From Adiantum capillus-veneris (Eukaryota > Streptophyta > Polypodiopsida > Polypodiales > Pteridaceae), in the NCBI GenBank assembly GCA_014529385.2, contig CM043943.1, positions 96,870,355 through 96,934,354 of the forward strand: a DNA stretch of 64,000 nt. Direction: 5' to 3'. Positions 42,570 to 55,006 of this stretch are shown here, one piece after another (within the stretch, counting starts at the first letter, position 1; each line of letters starts with the position of its first letter). Under the pieces are notes generated by a model, which saw only the letters and a list, made by a program, of their open reading frames with translations, searched no databases and was not told the DNA's origin. The translations under genes and the position numbers were made by a program.

Positions 42570-43596
42570 AAAGTGTCCGTGGAGGGTATGGAAGGTATTT
42601 ATTGGTTGTTGATGGGCTGATCGTCTTCATTAAATATCGAAGAATTTGTTGATGAGGTTCAATCTGTTGCAGCATCTTTATTGGTTTGAATATGTATCAT
42701 GTGAGAGATGATGTTGCATTTGTCCGTTGTAATAGCATAATGATGAGACTGCTGTTTATTTTTGAAACGTATGTACAAGTGAAGTAAAATGACGAGGATC
42801 TAAATTAGGGTCTAATACCTGGATGACCAAAGGGAGAAAACCCAGTGGGAAAAAAGTGCCTTTGGTATACTTGCATAATTGGGGTACTTATTAGCATTGG
42901 AAATATTAATAATGTACTCAAGGGATTATGCTGATAGAGATGGAATTAAAAAAGGCAGCAATTATGAAAGGTTAGCATGATGGAACATGGGTTTTCTTGT
43001 TGTAGTCCACTGAACGTGCATAGGTGGAAGCAAAAAAGAGTGTCTAATGTATATGTCCAATAATGGGACATCCTATTTATGCATACACAAAAATGCATGG
43101 GAAACAATATGCTGTGCAAGAAGGATTTTGAGGGGTTATTCAAAAAGATGGTGTAGCTATAAAAGCATATGACATGGATTTGCAAGCTGGCACCCCTTGA
43201 AGAATGGTTTTCGTTGATGAGGATATGTGCTCTCATCTTACTGTGCACTGTGCGTGAGTGTTGGATAGACTTTGACTCTTATGCTCATCTCATCCAGCAT
43301 GAGCAACACAACTTTAGATATGCTCAACTCTTCCATCTTGAGTGTAAACCTAATAACTACGACTCTTAGCACAAAGTTTAATATGACTTGAAGCTTTGGG
43401 ACTAATGCTTTGCTCATTTTATGGCTCAGCAGCCTTACTCTGACTATGCCAAAGAGTGTTTTTTTCACCCTGGCGACTTGATCTTTTACATTCTTGAGCT
43501 TACTACAAACATTTCTTCAGGTAAAAGTAAGCTTGAATCCTCAAAAAGAGGATTAGTGAAGGATCAAGTTGGCATTGAAGGTTTCTTTTGCCATAC
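42570..43596. other. Gene-free 3' part of element H
   Basis: No coding frame of substance; A/T-rich text, probably the 3' untranslated part of element H. Confidence 0.35.
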
Positions 43597-45144
43597 CTAT
43601 TTTATCATCTTTGAATCTGCATTCGCATTGGTTGGGTCATCCTTCTTTGATTGTGAAGACTCCATTATCTGTTTGATTTTACAAATAGGCCGGTTGATAG
43701 GAGTCTTTGATGTTGTTGTAGGCCTTTGTTCACTGTCGGCATTTGGGTTTTGACTAGGAGCATTGGAAGACTTAGGAATCCAAATCTCTTGATGACATTT
43801 GTAACTCCTTTGTTGACTTTGCCTTGCTCTAGGTTTTGTTGAGTTTTTTAGATCTTCATGCAAGTCTGGTGTAGTGCAATTGGCTTGCAATTGACTGGTA
43901 GCCAAATCTTTGTATAACCTGTGTAGAATCCTTGTTTGAGAGGAAGATCCTTTGAGATCCGTCTTTGTTTTGTATCCTCTTGAGAGTTGTGGTTGACTTT
44001 AGCATCTTTTGATATTGTTCTGTTGTATACTTGCTTCTTAGGTATTCTAGGATATTGTCGAGGTTGATACATTGTAGGCCTTCTTTCCTGGGCGGGACTT
44101 GAAGTTACTTCATATGCCCTAACCTTCGGTTTTGGCACCCATATCTGTCTGTTACCTCCATAGTACTCCTGTTACTTTAAGCTCCATTGTGATCCTATCC
44201 ATCCCATGTGGTTGTATTTCTGTGTTGACTCCCTGTCTTTATTCCAAACCGGATCATTGACTTTGATTAAATTGTTTTGAACAAACACTTGCTTGAATTT
44301 CCTTTGCTTTCTTGAGTACTTTGGCTGAAATATCTTTGCTTTTCTGGGTGTCTCCTTGGAGGGTTTCCGTTGGGTTACCACTTGCCTTGAAGTTTTGAAA
44401 GCCTGGATTTCTTGAAGAAGCTGATCCATGGGGGTTCTTTGATGTAGAGGCATATGCTTTCACACCTTCTTTGCTAATCAGTGGAAGTTCCACTTTAGCT
44501 TTACCTTTGTCTGCACGATTTGTCTTTGATTCTACTGACTCCTGCAACTCTGAATCTAGCATTAACGCTACCTCTAATTGTTGTTGGCTACCTCTTGGAG
44601 AAGAGAGTATTAGCATTTTATCTTCTTTGTAGGCCTTGTGTTGGTCTAATCACTGATGTCCAAGGATGACATTTGCAAGCATTTCTTTTGAAGGCTTCAC
44701 CTGAAACTTTACCTGCTCTTCATGATGTTGGAAGCTAAGGGTAGCAACCATTTCTTCTTGACTTGTATGAAAATCTAGCATTGTTTTTCTATTATGTTTG
44801 CATGGAGTAATCTCTAGAATTCTCTGGATGTTGTCTGGAACCATATTACACTTTGCTTCTATGTCCAATAGAGCATTGCATCTGACACTTGCTCCTTTTG
44901 TACTGCTGAGAACTATAGCTATTCTCATTATTGGTTCTATTCAAGATCTTTGTATTTGTTTTGCTTTTTCCATGGTCTCATCTTGATCTGATTGTGTCTC
45001 TATGGAGAGTAGCTTGAGACTTTGTGTTCCAATCTGACTTGCATCAGCTGATTCAACTGGCACTGTCTGATTGATCTTTATTCTTCCTATTTCTTCCTGG
45101 TTGTTTGAAACCTCATTCTTCTTAACTTTTGGCTCCGGTGGCAT
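43597..45144 (-). pseudogene. C-terminal polyprotein region of element H with protease-like domain
   Basis: Broken minus-strand frames run from 45144 to 43597. The best part is RIAIVLSSTKGASVRCNALL with DIEAKCNMVPDNIQ following (44928-44800), and an end block EMLANVILGHQ. The layout (ALLDxxAxxNxV ... ILG) is that of a retropepsin-like fold with D-I-E in place of D-T-G. The rest is Lys/Ser/Gln-rich (KVELPLISKEGVKAYASTSK). It resembles the post-integrase domain of element C at 20265-20576. RT and integrase of this element are not in the window. Confidence 0.5.
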
Positions 45145-45329
45145 TCTTTGCTGAATAGCTATAGTGGGTGCTTTTTGTTCTGTTTGATCTTCACTTGCTA
45201 TTGCCTAATTTTCTTTAAGCTCTTTTGAAGTTCTAAATGATGGAGATGAATCATGTTCAATAAGATTTGCTTTGGCATTAGTCTCCATTTTAACTGTGCT
45301 TGAGACTTTGTACTGTTGTGCTAAATCTA

Positions 45330-45784
45330 GTTATATTTAAGCTTAGTTTAAGAGTAGCATTTTGGTTAGATTTAGGTTTTGAGTTAGTTTGATTGCTTAC
45401 GTCTTCTTAGGATTAGCTACATAGAGTTTACGGTTTATGGTTTGACCGCTTAGAGCTATCCACTCTAAGGAGTCTATTTAGAGCAAGCCACTCCAAACAA
45501 CATGCTTAAAGCTAACTACAAAGCTGCAAGGATTTGAGCATGTAAAGCCTCTTAAGTTTGGCCACTTAGAGCTGCTTAGGATTGGATGCTCTAAATAGGC
45601 CTAGGACCTTGTTAATCTGGCCGTTTCATTCCTCTTAGGGCTAGTAGCTTATGGTTTGGCCACTAGGACTTGTCCATGTAAAGCCACTTAAGGTTGTCTA
45701 TGTAAATCCACTTAAATTGGCCTCTCTAAATCAGATTAGGAACACATTGGTTTGGGTGTTTTAGTCCACTTAGGACTAGCATCT
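45330..45784. repeat. Diverged ~145-bp tandem repeats, left part
   Basis: The phrases 'ttaggg.tagc..cttatggtttggccact' and 'catgtaaagc.acttagg.ttg' recur irregularly here and continue at 50876-51350 on the other side of the copia element, with spacings of about 137-150 bp. Confidence 0.6.
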
Positions 45785-46011
45785 TGTTGGAATTAGGGTT
45801 GCAGAGAAACGCACACAGCTTGGAGAAGACGAAGCAAGCTCAAGGCATACAATAGAGAGTGTGTTACTTAGTGTGCAATGGAAAGATAGATAGCCCTAGA
45901 GTGATGGGAGTATATACAATGCACGGGGGAAAAAACCTCCTAAAGAGGTAAAAAAAGCCCCGACGGTCCTACTGTGTTCACACACATCACTACCACATGT
46001 ATATGGTAACA
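45785..46011 (-). repeat. 3' LTR of the copia element
   Basis: TGTTGGAATTAGGG to TATGGTAACA, 227 bp, matching 50670-50875. Confidence 0.95.
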
Positions 46012-46025
46012 AAGCCCCCCCTTGG
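46012..46025 (-). promoter_or_regulatory. Polypurine tract of the copia element
   Basis: On the minus strand CCAAGGGGGGGCTT directly precedes the LTR. Confidence 0.75.
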
Positions 46026-46088
46026 AGTGATGCGATGAACGAGAGCTGGCACATGAGTAAAGGGAAGAGCCATGCCCTGAGGACATGA

Positions 46089-47440
46089 TCAGTCCACAAA
46101 GGAGAGTAAGCCTAGAGATTTGCAAAAAACTTTGAGCTTCTCACGAGACAATGCCTTTGTGAAAAGATTTGCAAGGTTGTCTTGTGTTGGCACATAAGCC
46201 AAGCTGACCTCTCCTGCTAAGAGCCTCTCCCTGACATAGTGGTAATGCACCTCAATGTGCTTTGTGTGAGCATGAAAAACTGGGTTCCTCGCAACTGCCA
46301 ATGCGCTCTGACTGTCAGTGTAGATAGTGTCTTGTCCAACACCCAAATCAGCCACCCATAAGGCATCTGAGCCATACACACTCAACCGTAGCATTGAAGA
46401 CTGCCCTATACTCAGCCTCACAACTAGAAGTGGCCATAGTAGGTTGCTTCTTGCTCAATCATGATATACATAAACTACCAAGCACGAAACAAAAACCACT
46501 TGTGGACACTCGCGTGTCAAAAAAACCAGCCCAATTTGAGTCCAAAAAAGCATGTAAATCTGGCGGCAATGATCCCCCCTTGGGATAAAACAAGCCAAGA
46601 TGTAAAGTGCCACTAAGGTAGGAGAAATCCTCTTGACAGCTTGCCAATGCTTAGACCCTAGGCTATGCATAAATATGCTGACATGTGAGACTGCAAACTA
46701 AATATCTGGACTCATGTTGCATACATAAATGAGGCAGCCAACAACAGTTTGGTAAAGAGTGACATTAGCAGGATCATCAGCATCATGTAGACGCAACTTC
46801 AAACCTGTTTCCATGGGAGTGGCTATAGGTTTGCAATCCTCAAACTTACATAGAAATATCTCTATGTAACTTTTCTGACACAAGGCAGTACCACCATCAC
46901 AATGCTGAAACTGTATGCCCAAATAATGATGCAACAACCCCAAATCTTTTATCTTGAAAGTAGCCTTCAAATCAGCCTTAAATTTAGCAATATGTCTCTC
47001 ATTTGGTCCAATGATCAGCAAATCATCTACATAAAGAACCACAATGAGAAGTACATCACCCTCACGCTTTACATACAATGTGCTTTCTGTTGGACTGTTA
47101 CAAAAGCCTGGTTTGACCAAATGAGTGTCAGTTTTCTCATACCAAGAATGAGGAGATTGCTTCAACCCATACAAAGCCTTGTTACATTTGCACACTTTGT
47201 CCTCTTGTTCTTTCTTGACAAAACCGCGAGGCTACGTTACATAAACTTCGTCACATATGTTGCCATTCAAGAAAGCAGTAACAATGTTTGATTGATGTAC
47301 ATCCCAAGCAAAATGAGCTGCCAATGCACATAGAAAACACACAGTAGTCATACGACAAGTGGGAGCAAAAGTCTCTTCATAATCTATGCCTTTTTGTTGT
47401 GCATAACCCTTTGCAACAAGTCAAGCCTTACGACAATCGA
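46089..47440 (-). pseudogene. Copia reverse transcriptase and RNase H
   Basis: RT text: MKWVYKLRCKPD leads in, then KALYGLKQSPHSWYEKTD, then the catalytic LYVDDLLIIG at about 47040, then LGLLHHYLGIQF and TLYQTVVGCLIYVCNMSPDI. RNase H text: TIYTDSQSALAVARNPVFHA and TKHIEVHYHYVRERLLAGEV, ending LTF-type text at 46089. Stops at about 47196, 47225 and 47420 and a frameshift near 46430-46690 break it. The YVDD motif and the HIDIRYHFIRE-like block are copia hallmarks. Confidence 0.9.
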
Positions 47441-49250
47441 TCTCATGATCCGGCTTGCATCTCAACTTGTAAACCCACTTCATACCAATGGCCTTTTTGC
47501 CAGGAGGCAAATCACATAAAGTCCATGTGTCATTTTCTATAAGTGCATCATATTCTGATTGCATGGCAGCCATCCAATTTTCTAAATTTTGTGCTTCATC
47601 AAAAGACAGAGGTTCCTCAACATCATGTAAGCTAGACACAGCCAAAGCATAACAGTATGATGCATAAGATGCATGGCAAGAGCCTGAACGAGTACGCCTA
47701 GACAAAGGTGAATCCAATTTACTGTCACGCAAAGTGTGCACCAACCATTTTGGAATACCTCTAGCCTGCTCATTTTCAGCCCTTTCCTCATCAAGTACAT
47801 CATGTACATCTGCATCAGTAATAGGCTGATCTATAACATTTTCAGAAACCCCCATAGGCTGTATATTTGCCTCATTGGAACTTACATTCGTATTTCCACC
47901 ACTAAAAAGAGGCAACAAAGTGTCATAAATGTCCTGTGAGCTTACATTACTGTCTCTAGTACATGACAGCAAGGGCTGAACAGAATCTTCCGCAAACACT
48001 ACATCCCATGAAATTAGACTACGTTTTGTTTGCAGACGATACAACCTATAACCTTTTCTTCCAGTACTATAACCAACAAAAATACATTTGACAGCCTTAT
48101 CATCCAATTTTTTGCGCTGTGTTTGTGGCACCAAAGCATATGTCAAATAGCCAAAAACACGCATGTGCTCAATAGAAGGCTTTATATCATGCCATGGTTC
48201 ATATGGAGTAATAGATTGCAAAGCTTTTGTAGGACACCTATTTAGTACATAAGTGGCACACATGATGGCCTCAAAACAAAAATAATGCGGCAAAGCTTGA
48301 CTTTTGACCATACATCGTGCCAGTTCTGTAAGTGACCTATTTTTCCTCTCAAGAACACCATTTTATTGAGGTGTATAAGGCACTTTACATTGGTGTTTTA
48401 TCCAATGAATAGCCATAAATGCATTGAATTCATGAGACATATACTCCCCCCCTCGATCGGAACGGAGGGTGCCCATAGTACATTTCGAGACATTTTCAGC
48501 CATAGCTAAAAAATGTTTGAAGCACATAAAAACTTCGGACTTCGCTTTAAGTGGAAATACCCATGCATGCCTGGAGTAATCATCAATGAAAGTCACGAAG
48601 TAAAGGTAATTGCCCAAGGAAGGAGTTTGCATGGGTCCACAAACATCACTATGCACAAGCTGCAACCTACATGTAGCCCAAACTGAACCATCCTTTGGAA
48701 ACTTAGAACACTGCATCTTACCCAAAATACAGCCTTCACAAACATGTTTGACAGGTGCTTCAAGAGGCGGGAAAGAAGCAACCAAAATATCATATTTTTG
48801 CAAATGCAACAAACTGAAAAAATTTAGATGACCAAAATGTGCATGCCAAAGTTTTGCATCTGAAATAGACCTTGAATCTGCAACTGCATTTGCAAAAAAA
48901 ATTTCACACTTGCCATACAAAGTGAGCTTATACAGCCCATGGCACAAAAGCCCAGATGCAACGATTTCATCACCAAAACTGAGATCATGAATTGTACATC
49001 TGTCCAAGTCTAGCAAGTGCCGATACAGACAAAATATTCTTCTTGATCCCAGGTACATAAAGTGCATCAACAAGTCTAAAAAACTTCCATTAGCAATAGT
49101 AAGCACAATCTTTCCAACTCCATGAACCGGATAAGAGGTATTGTTGGCACAAGTGACTAAATTCCCATGAGGGACAGACTCGAGAGAGGTGAACAATTCA
49201 CGATGTGAGGTAATGTGCTTTGTAGCACCACTGTCAAAATACCACACATT
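47421..49250 (-). pseudogene. Copia integrase with upstream protease
   Basis: Protease active site: VWYFDSGATKHITSHRELF at 49245. Integrase zinc module: LWHAHFGHLNFFSLLHL and VCEGCILGKM (HHCC). Core: VHSDVCGPMQTPSLGNYLYF, then FIDDYSRHAWVFPLKAKSEV, then RSDRGGEYMSHEFNAF, then after a TAA at 48364 NGVLERKNR with the catalytic Glu. The GKG-like tail KCIFVGYSTGRKGYRLYRLQ follows. One stop is the main lesion. Confidence 0.9.
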
Positions 49251-50307
49251 GTGAATTTGTAGCAACTAACAAGCATGCATCATGGACAAGAGGATTGTAA
49301 GTGCACTCTGCACTAAAAGCCCATTCTGCATCAACATCAGCAACACAGTCTCCTTTCATAGAAGACTCAACTATGGTTGCATTTGTAGGGGAGCCAGCAT
49401 TTGCAATGGAACCACCCTCTTTCTTCTTAGCCTCTTTGGCCTTCAACTTAGGACACTACTTGATCAAGTGATCATTAGCTTTACAATAATGGCAATGCAT
49501 CTTCTTTTTGCCCTTATCACTAGAATTTCTAGACGAATTGCCGCCAGCAGAGGCATTAGGAACAGAAGTTTTTCCACTCGCAGAAGAACCATAAAAGGTG
49601 GCAATAAAAGCCTGTTCAACTGCACGCTGTCTAGTCCTATTTTTTTTGGAAAGTGACTCTTGCAATAGCAATGTGCATAATGCATCAAACTTGAAAACTT
49701 CTAGATTTCCTTGGGTCATAAGTCCCCAAGTACTAGCAAAAGTCTAGTAAGAATCTGGTAAGGCATCAAGAATAGTCTGCAAGGGAACTCTTTGAATGAC
49801 TTCACCTGCAAAAATAAGTTGCTCATTGATATCCTTGATACCAACAAGAAAAGTGTCCATATCATCTTCCTCATGCATAATCTTCGACTCTAGCTCTTAA
49901 CGCAGCAAAGAAATTTTAGGCTCATTGTGGCTTGCATAAAGACCTGCTAGAATATCCCAAACTTGTTTTGCAGATTTTGCTGAACGGGTGTGAGGAACAA
50001 TGGTGCACTTCACAGACAAAGTAACCAATGCATGAGCCTACGCATCCTTTACATCCCAACGAGCTTGTTCTACCGTAGGCAAAACAACTCTAATAGAAGC
50101 AATCCTTGCAGCAAGACTTGCAACATCCTCAACATCGCCTACATCCTTAGAACCAGGACGTACATCAATGCCCTGCACAATATTCGAGACGCCCTTTGAC
50201 ACAAGAACGTGTTGCATCATATAAGCCCACAATGTAGGGTAATTGTGCCCATCCAACCTGTCCTTAGCAACAAACATCTTGAAGACATTTGTGTTGTTGT
50301 CAGCCAT
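49234..50307 (-). pseudogene. Copia gag
   Basis: The ATG at 50307 gives MADNNTNVFKMFVAKDRLDG, then HNYPTLWAYMMQHVLVSKGV, a copia gag start (UBN2-like domain). Downstream VWDILAGLYASHNEPKISLL and a zinc knuckle CHYCKANDHLIK-stop-C near 49480-49450. Stops near 50038, 49900, 49750 and 49456. Confidence 0.85.
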
Positions 50308-50655
50308 GGTAAATGCTACATGTGATATGAAAATTGCCCAAAAATAGGAGAAACAAAGCGGGAACAACACGTGCTATATAGCACAAACCATAGAAGACTG
50401 TAAGGCACCTATTATGCAAAAAACGGCACTGACAAAAAATTTGCACAAAATGACAAAATTGCCTATGCAGACCTGCCTGTAGTCGAAACGGAGGCCGAAA
50501 TGAGTCCAAATCAGAAATCTAAGCAGAATAAGATCTACGATCACTCCCGAAATATTTGTCAACCTGCAAATGCTTACCAAACCTCACTGTAATCAAAGAA
50601 AGTGAGCAGGCGTGTGCTGGAGCAGCTCGTGACTAAGCCCAGAAGGATGTAACCT

Positions 50656-50669
50656 GCTCTGATATCAAT
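50656..50669 (-). promoter_or_regulatory. Primer-binding site of the copia element
   Basis: On the minus strand TTGATATCAGAGC follows the LTR, an initiator-Met-tRNA-type site with one or two changes from TGGTATCAGAGC. Confidence 0.75.
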
Positions 50670-50875
50670 TGTTGGAATTAGGGTTGCAGAGACACGCACA
50701 CAGCTTGGAGAAGACGAAGAAAGCTCAAGGCACACAATGAAATGGAAAGATAGATAGCCCTAGAGTGATGGGCGTATATACAATGCATGGGGGGGAAAAC
50801 CTCCTAAAGAGGGAAAAAATGCCCCGATGGTCCTAGTGTGTTCACACACATCACTACCACATGTATATGGTAACA
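50670..50875 (-). repeat. 5' LTR of the copia element
   Basis: TGTTGGAATTAGGG to TATGGTAACA, 206 bp, matching the 3' LTR. Confidence 0.95.
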
Positions 50876-50880
50876 CATCT

Positions 50881-51350
50881 GAGGGTTAGCGGCTTATGGT
50901 TTGGCCACTTTGAGTTGGCCCTATTAGGGTTGTCCATGTAAAGCCGCTTAGGATCGACTACTCTAAAATTGATTTGGGCCACATTGGTTTGGTTGTTTTA
51001 CTCTTCTTAGGGATAACTAATTAGGGTTAGCGCCTTAAGGTTTAGCCACTAGGATTTAGTCGTGTAAAGTCACATAGAATTGGCTATGTAAGTCCGCTTA
51101 GGATTGGCCACTCTAAACTTGCTTAGGCCCATGTTAGTTTGGCCATTTCAATCTGCCTAGGGACAGTTGTTCATGGTTAGTGTCTCATGGTTAGCTGCTT
51201 TGAGTTTTTTGTGTAAAACCTCTTAGGGATAACCATGTAAAGTAGCTTTGGATTGGCCTCTCTAAACTGGTTTAGCACTACATTGGTTTGGCCATTTTAG
51301 TTTGCTTAGGGATAGTTGCTTATTTTTTGGCCATTGAGAGTTGGTCGGGT
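50881..51350. repeat. Diverged ~145-bp tandem repeats, right part
   Basis: Continuation of the array at 45330-45784; the phrase 'ggtttggccact' and variants recur near 50898, 51038, 51187 and 51324. Confidence 0.6.
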
Positions 51351-51736
51351 GAAACATACCACTTTTTTCCTTGGTCAGGTCTCTCATTAGTTGGGTCTTT
51401 GTCACCCTTAGGTCTATGGAAACTGATCTTGGGAACCCTAAAAGTTTGAAGCTAGAAAACTTGGAAAAATTCATCTTCAAAACCAAAACCTTAAATTGTG
51501 TCATATTGCTTGCAAGCTTGCTTTACTTGACATGATTGGAGTTGTTTATCAAAAGTGAGAGCAATTTTGGCGAACTACACTTGAAGCAACAGTCAAAATA
51601 GTCTCAATACCAGGACACAGGAACTTTGGCTTGTATCTTTGTCTCCAAAAGGTACTTTTAGCTCAAACTTGAGATTGAGATGTACTCAAGTATATCTTCA
51701 AGATCATCAAGTCAGATACCCCCACTATGAAGAGGT

Positions 51737-53550
51737 ATATGGATCACGATCCATATTCTTTTGTCAAATTTTCACTTCATATTTTGACAGTAGCTAGACA
51801 AGGTTATGCACAAGCTCTGTATCAATTTTTAGCAAATTCTGAGTTGGAGGTACATGGATTTTGATTCATGTTCAACCACACAGCTTGTTACACTCTATGT
51901 CCACAAGCTAAATCTCATACTTTTTTGTATTTGGAGTTGTTTTGATAGGTCAAATACCCAGCACTAGGCCACCTCTATGATTTTTAGTATGTCACCTATT
52001 TTAATGTCTTTTGACCCAAATTTTCTCAATTTTTTCCAAAACTAGACTTGGGGATATTTTCCTTATGTGTGCATTATTGATCTAGAAAGTTTCAGGTCAA
52101 CATGTCACTATGGGTACATGGATTGCAATCCATGTTTGGAGGCCAAATTCATTTTTCTTGGTACCATTAGGATCAACACGACTAGTAGATTCTATGACAT
52201 CAAACATTTTGGGTTTGGAGCTCTGGATTGGAAATTAGCTTAATTCTTGTACTTCCTGAGAGTATTTGGTAGTTTTTGGGATTTTGTCTTGGGTTTTGAT
52301 GTCCAAAATCATTTTTTGAAAAGCCACTAGACTCCTTGTGACGTGCTCTAGCTATGGTGCAAATTTGATCATAGTCTATGACAAAGAAGCATGGATCACA
52401 ATCCATGTATCTTTGTGCAAAAGACAATGGAACTTGACACACAACTTGCCCTTGGTTACTTGATGCTAGCTATATGGTTTTTGTGTGGTTTAGACTTGAT
52501 TAGACGAGTCAAAAGTAAAACCCTAGGTCTGCTTTAGCTGGTTTTCACTTTGGACTATTTTTGGCACTTTTGACCGACTTTTTGAACTCTTTCGGCTACC
52601 TTTTTTGGGAAGTTTTGCTCAAAATGGTCTCCGCTATACGCAAGTATAGTTTTTATGCCAAAACTCAACTGGTACATGAATCGTAATCCATGTTTGTTGA
52701 CTTTTGGACTTGAAATTTGGTGATCGGATAGACTATGATGTTTGTAGCCTATCCCCAAAATCTTTTTTAATTTGGATCAGTTTTTGCCAACCAAAATTAA
52801 AATCTTGAGTCTGTTGTGATAATCTTCAATTATTTTTTTTGCTTCTAGCTGTTTTGACCGCTTTTCTCAAAAAATTTGCTAATGCTTCTTTTTAGAAAAG
52901 TGTTTCAGATAGTTTCAGGGATATACTGCTCAAATCTCAACCAGAAATCATGATGAGGTACATGGATCGCGAACAATGTTCCATCAGATTTGGACCCCAA
53001 AATTGACATGCTAATTACTTGTAGTGCTAGTAGTCTACTCCACAATTATTTTTTGGATTTGAACAACTTCTTATCAATCAAAAGTACATTTTTGTGTCTG
53101 CCCTGCAGTTTTTGACTAGATTATGATGTTTGGCTAATTTAACCAACTTTTTGAAATTTGTTGCTATTGTTCCTTTCAAGAAAGTTGATCCAAATGGTAT
53201 CAGCTACCTACTGGTCAAATCTCAGCCAAAAACCATGATGAGGTACATGGATCACGATCCATGTTTGACAAAATTTTTACATGGAACTTGGCTAGCTGGT
53301 TGACTATGCCCTATAGTTGCTAATGCCCAACTTTTTTTAAATAATTTGGATCTCAAAATTTTAAGATTTGCCCAATTTTGTGTCTAAAATCCCTTTTTTT
53401 GTTTTTTTTTCCCTATCAGTCAATTTTGATGTGATTTTTGAATTTTTCTTTCAAAAAAACTTTATTAGAGCAATGTACTATTGATGCACAATCTCACTAA
53501 TCAATTTTCTGCAAAAATGGTCTCTGAGGTATATGGATCGCGATCCATGT
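51737..53550. repeat. ~285-bp repeat array with core ACATGGATCGCGATCCATGT (array 3)
   Basis: Eight palindromic cores at 51737, 51852, 52125, 52389, 52674, 52960, 53245 and 53531 (20 bp each). From the second one on, spacings are 273, 264, 285, 286, 285 and 286 bp. The consensus core is a perfect 20-bp palindrome; single changes are often matched on the other arm. Between cores the text is diverged but shares order, such as 'ctcaaatctcaaccagaaatcatgatgagg' before the core. Confidence 0.85.
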
Positions 53551-53910
53551 TCCTCCACATATTCTGCTAAAACTTGCCAGATTGCTTCTTTTAAGTATTC
53601 TAAGACCCTTGATCAATAAGTTTTTGAGTTTTATCAGTTTTTAGGTCTCTACCATCAAATTTTTAGTTTTTCAAAGTTATGGTCGTTCTGGCCAAAATAT
53701 GGTTTTCAATAATTTTTACCCTAATCTTTCGGCCCAAATCTGATGGTTGTAGTTTCTACTTACCCTACTGCTATGTACTAAACAGAAACTAGGGAAAAAA
53801 AAAACAAGATAACAAAAACAAAAGTCATAACAAAAAACGACATGACACTCTAAAAGTAATGAGAAAATGGAAGAATGAAATGCTTTTGGATATCTCACTC
53901 ACAATCCTCT

Positions 53911-53975
53911 TTACCTCTTGAGATTAGATCTAGCAAGTCCTCTTTACCTCTCAAGATTAGATCTAGCAAGTCCCT
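53911..53975. repeat. Two-copy ~34-bp direct repeat
   Basis: TCCTCTTTACCTCT and GATTAGATCTAGCAAG occur twice in a row with only a few differences. Confidence 0.85.
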
Positions 53976-54413
53976 AACTTCTAGACTTTATCAATCACTA
54001 AACCCCATGTCTACCTGCTTCAATGCTAAAGTGTATATGGAATGGAAAGACAAATCTTTGAAAAAGAACGCTCTAAATACGCACTAGGCCACTCACTATC
54101 TAAGGATCATTCCATGATAGCGTCACCAATTTTAGGAGGTTGCCACATTTGGACGTCCATAGCATAGCTATATGATAGCTTGGGTATTGTATGTTGATGA
54201 CCAATCTAAAACACCAAACACAAGTACATCTTAAATATATGGCCATCCACAGCTTTGGGTTAAGGAAAAGCTTCAAGAAGGTGATATGTGAAAAGTGGTG
54301 AATTTGAGCATTTTTGACATCCAAAATTTGATGTGATCACATATTTTTGTTGTATGCATCAAGGAGTTCCTTGGGTAGAAATATTAGAAATATAAGTGAA
54401 ATCTGAGTCAAAA

Positions 54414-55006
54414 GACCTCATACGCGTATGATGTCTTAGAGGCCAAATCTGGGTCAAATTAGACATTTGAGTATACATTGGTGTCCTAGAGCATAAAAGA
54501 AGTCCTTAGACAAAATTTCTTTGCATTTGGAGCTCATTTGGGCTAAAAAGTTCCAAAAGACAGAAATTGGGCAAGATTCATGCTTGCATTGATCATAACT
54601 TACACAAAAAGTGTTCAAATTGAATTCTGAAAGTTGTTGAGAGTTACTTGAGTGATAAAGAGTCTTGAGGATAAAACTCACTTCATTCTGGCACAAAAGA
54701 CATCATACATGTATGATGTCTCAAGCCCCAAATTTGAAGCCAAAGCTGGCATATGAGCTTACAAAAGCGTTTGCCATCACAAGATAGGCCTAGAGACCAA
54801 GTTTCATCCAATTTGGATCACTTTTGGCTTATCTAACCTCCCCAAGAAGTTGCAAGCAAGTAGACAAGAAAAGGAGTGATAAACCTGCCTGAAAGTGTCA
54901 AAATCACAAACTGAGACTTGGAGTGGTTAGAGTACATCAAGGAGAGTTTATAGTTCAACTTTGGGAAAATTCTAAGTCAGGAGACATCATACGCGTATAA
55001 AGTCTC
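54414..55006. repeat. ~285-bp repeat array with core CATCATACGCGTATGATG (array 4)
   Basis: Cores at 54414-54436, 54699-54720 and 54983-55006, spaced 285 and 284 bp. The core type is like arrays 1 and 2, the spacing like array 3. The inter-core text again includes a 'caagtttcatccaatttggatc' phrase. Confidence 0.8.

Larger units (their letters stand above)
45785..50875 (-). mobile_element. Ty1/copia retrotransposon (5091 bp) with perfect target duplication
   Basis: Short LTRs at 45785-46011 and 50670-50875 enclose a minus-strand gag-PR-IN-RT-RH series, the copia order. The pentamer CATCT flanks both ends (45780-45784 and 50876-50880). The LTRs are nearly identical apart from an indel of about 21 bp near 45845. 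A handful of stops interrupt one otherwise continuous frame, so it is recent but dead. Confidence 0.95.

Noticed and set aside
51737-55006. CRISPR-like array of regular repeats
   Set aside because: Spacing of ~285 bp, palindromic cores with diverged homologous DNA between them and a plant nuclear context; not direct repeats with unique spacers.
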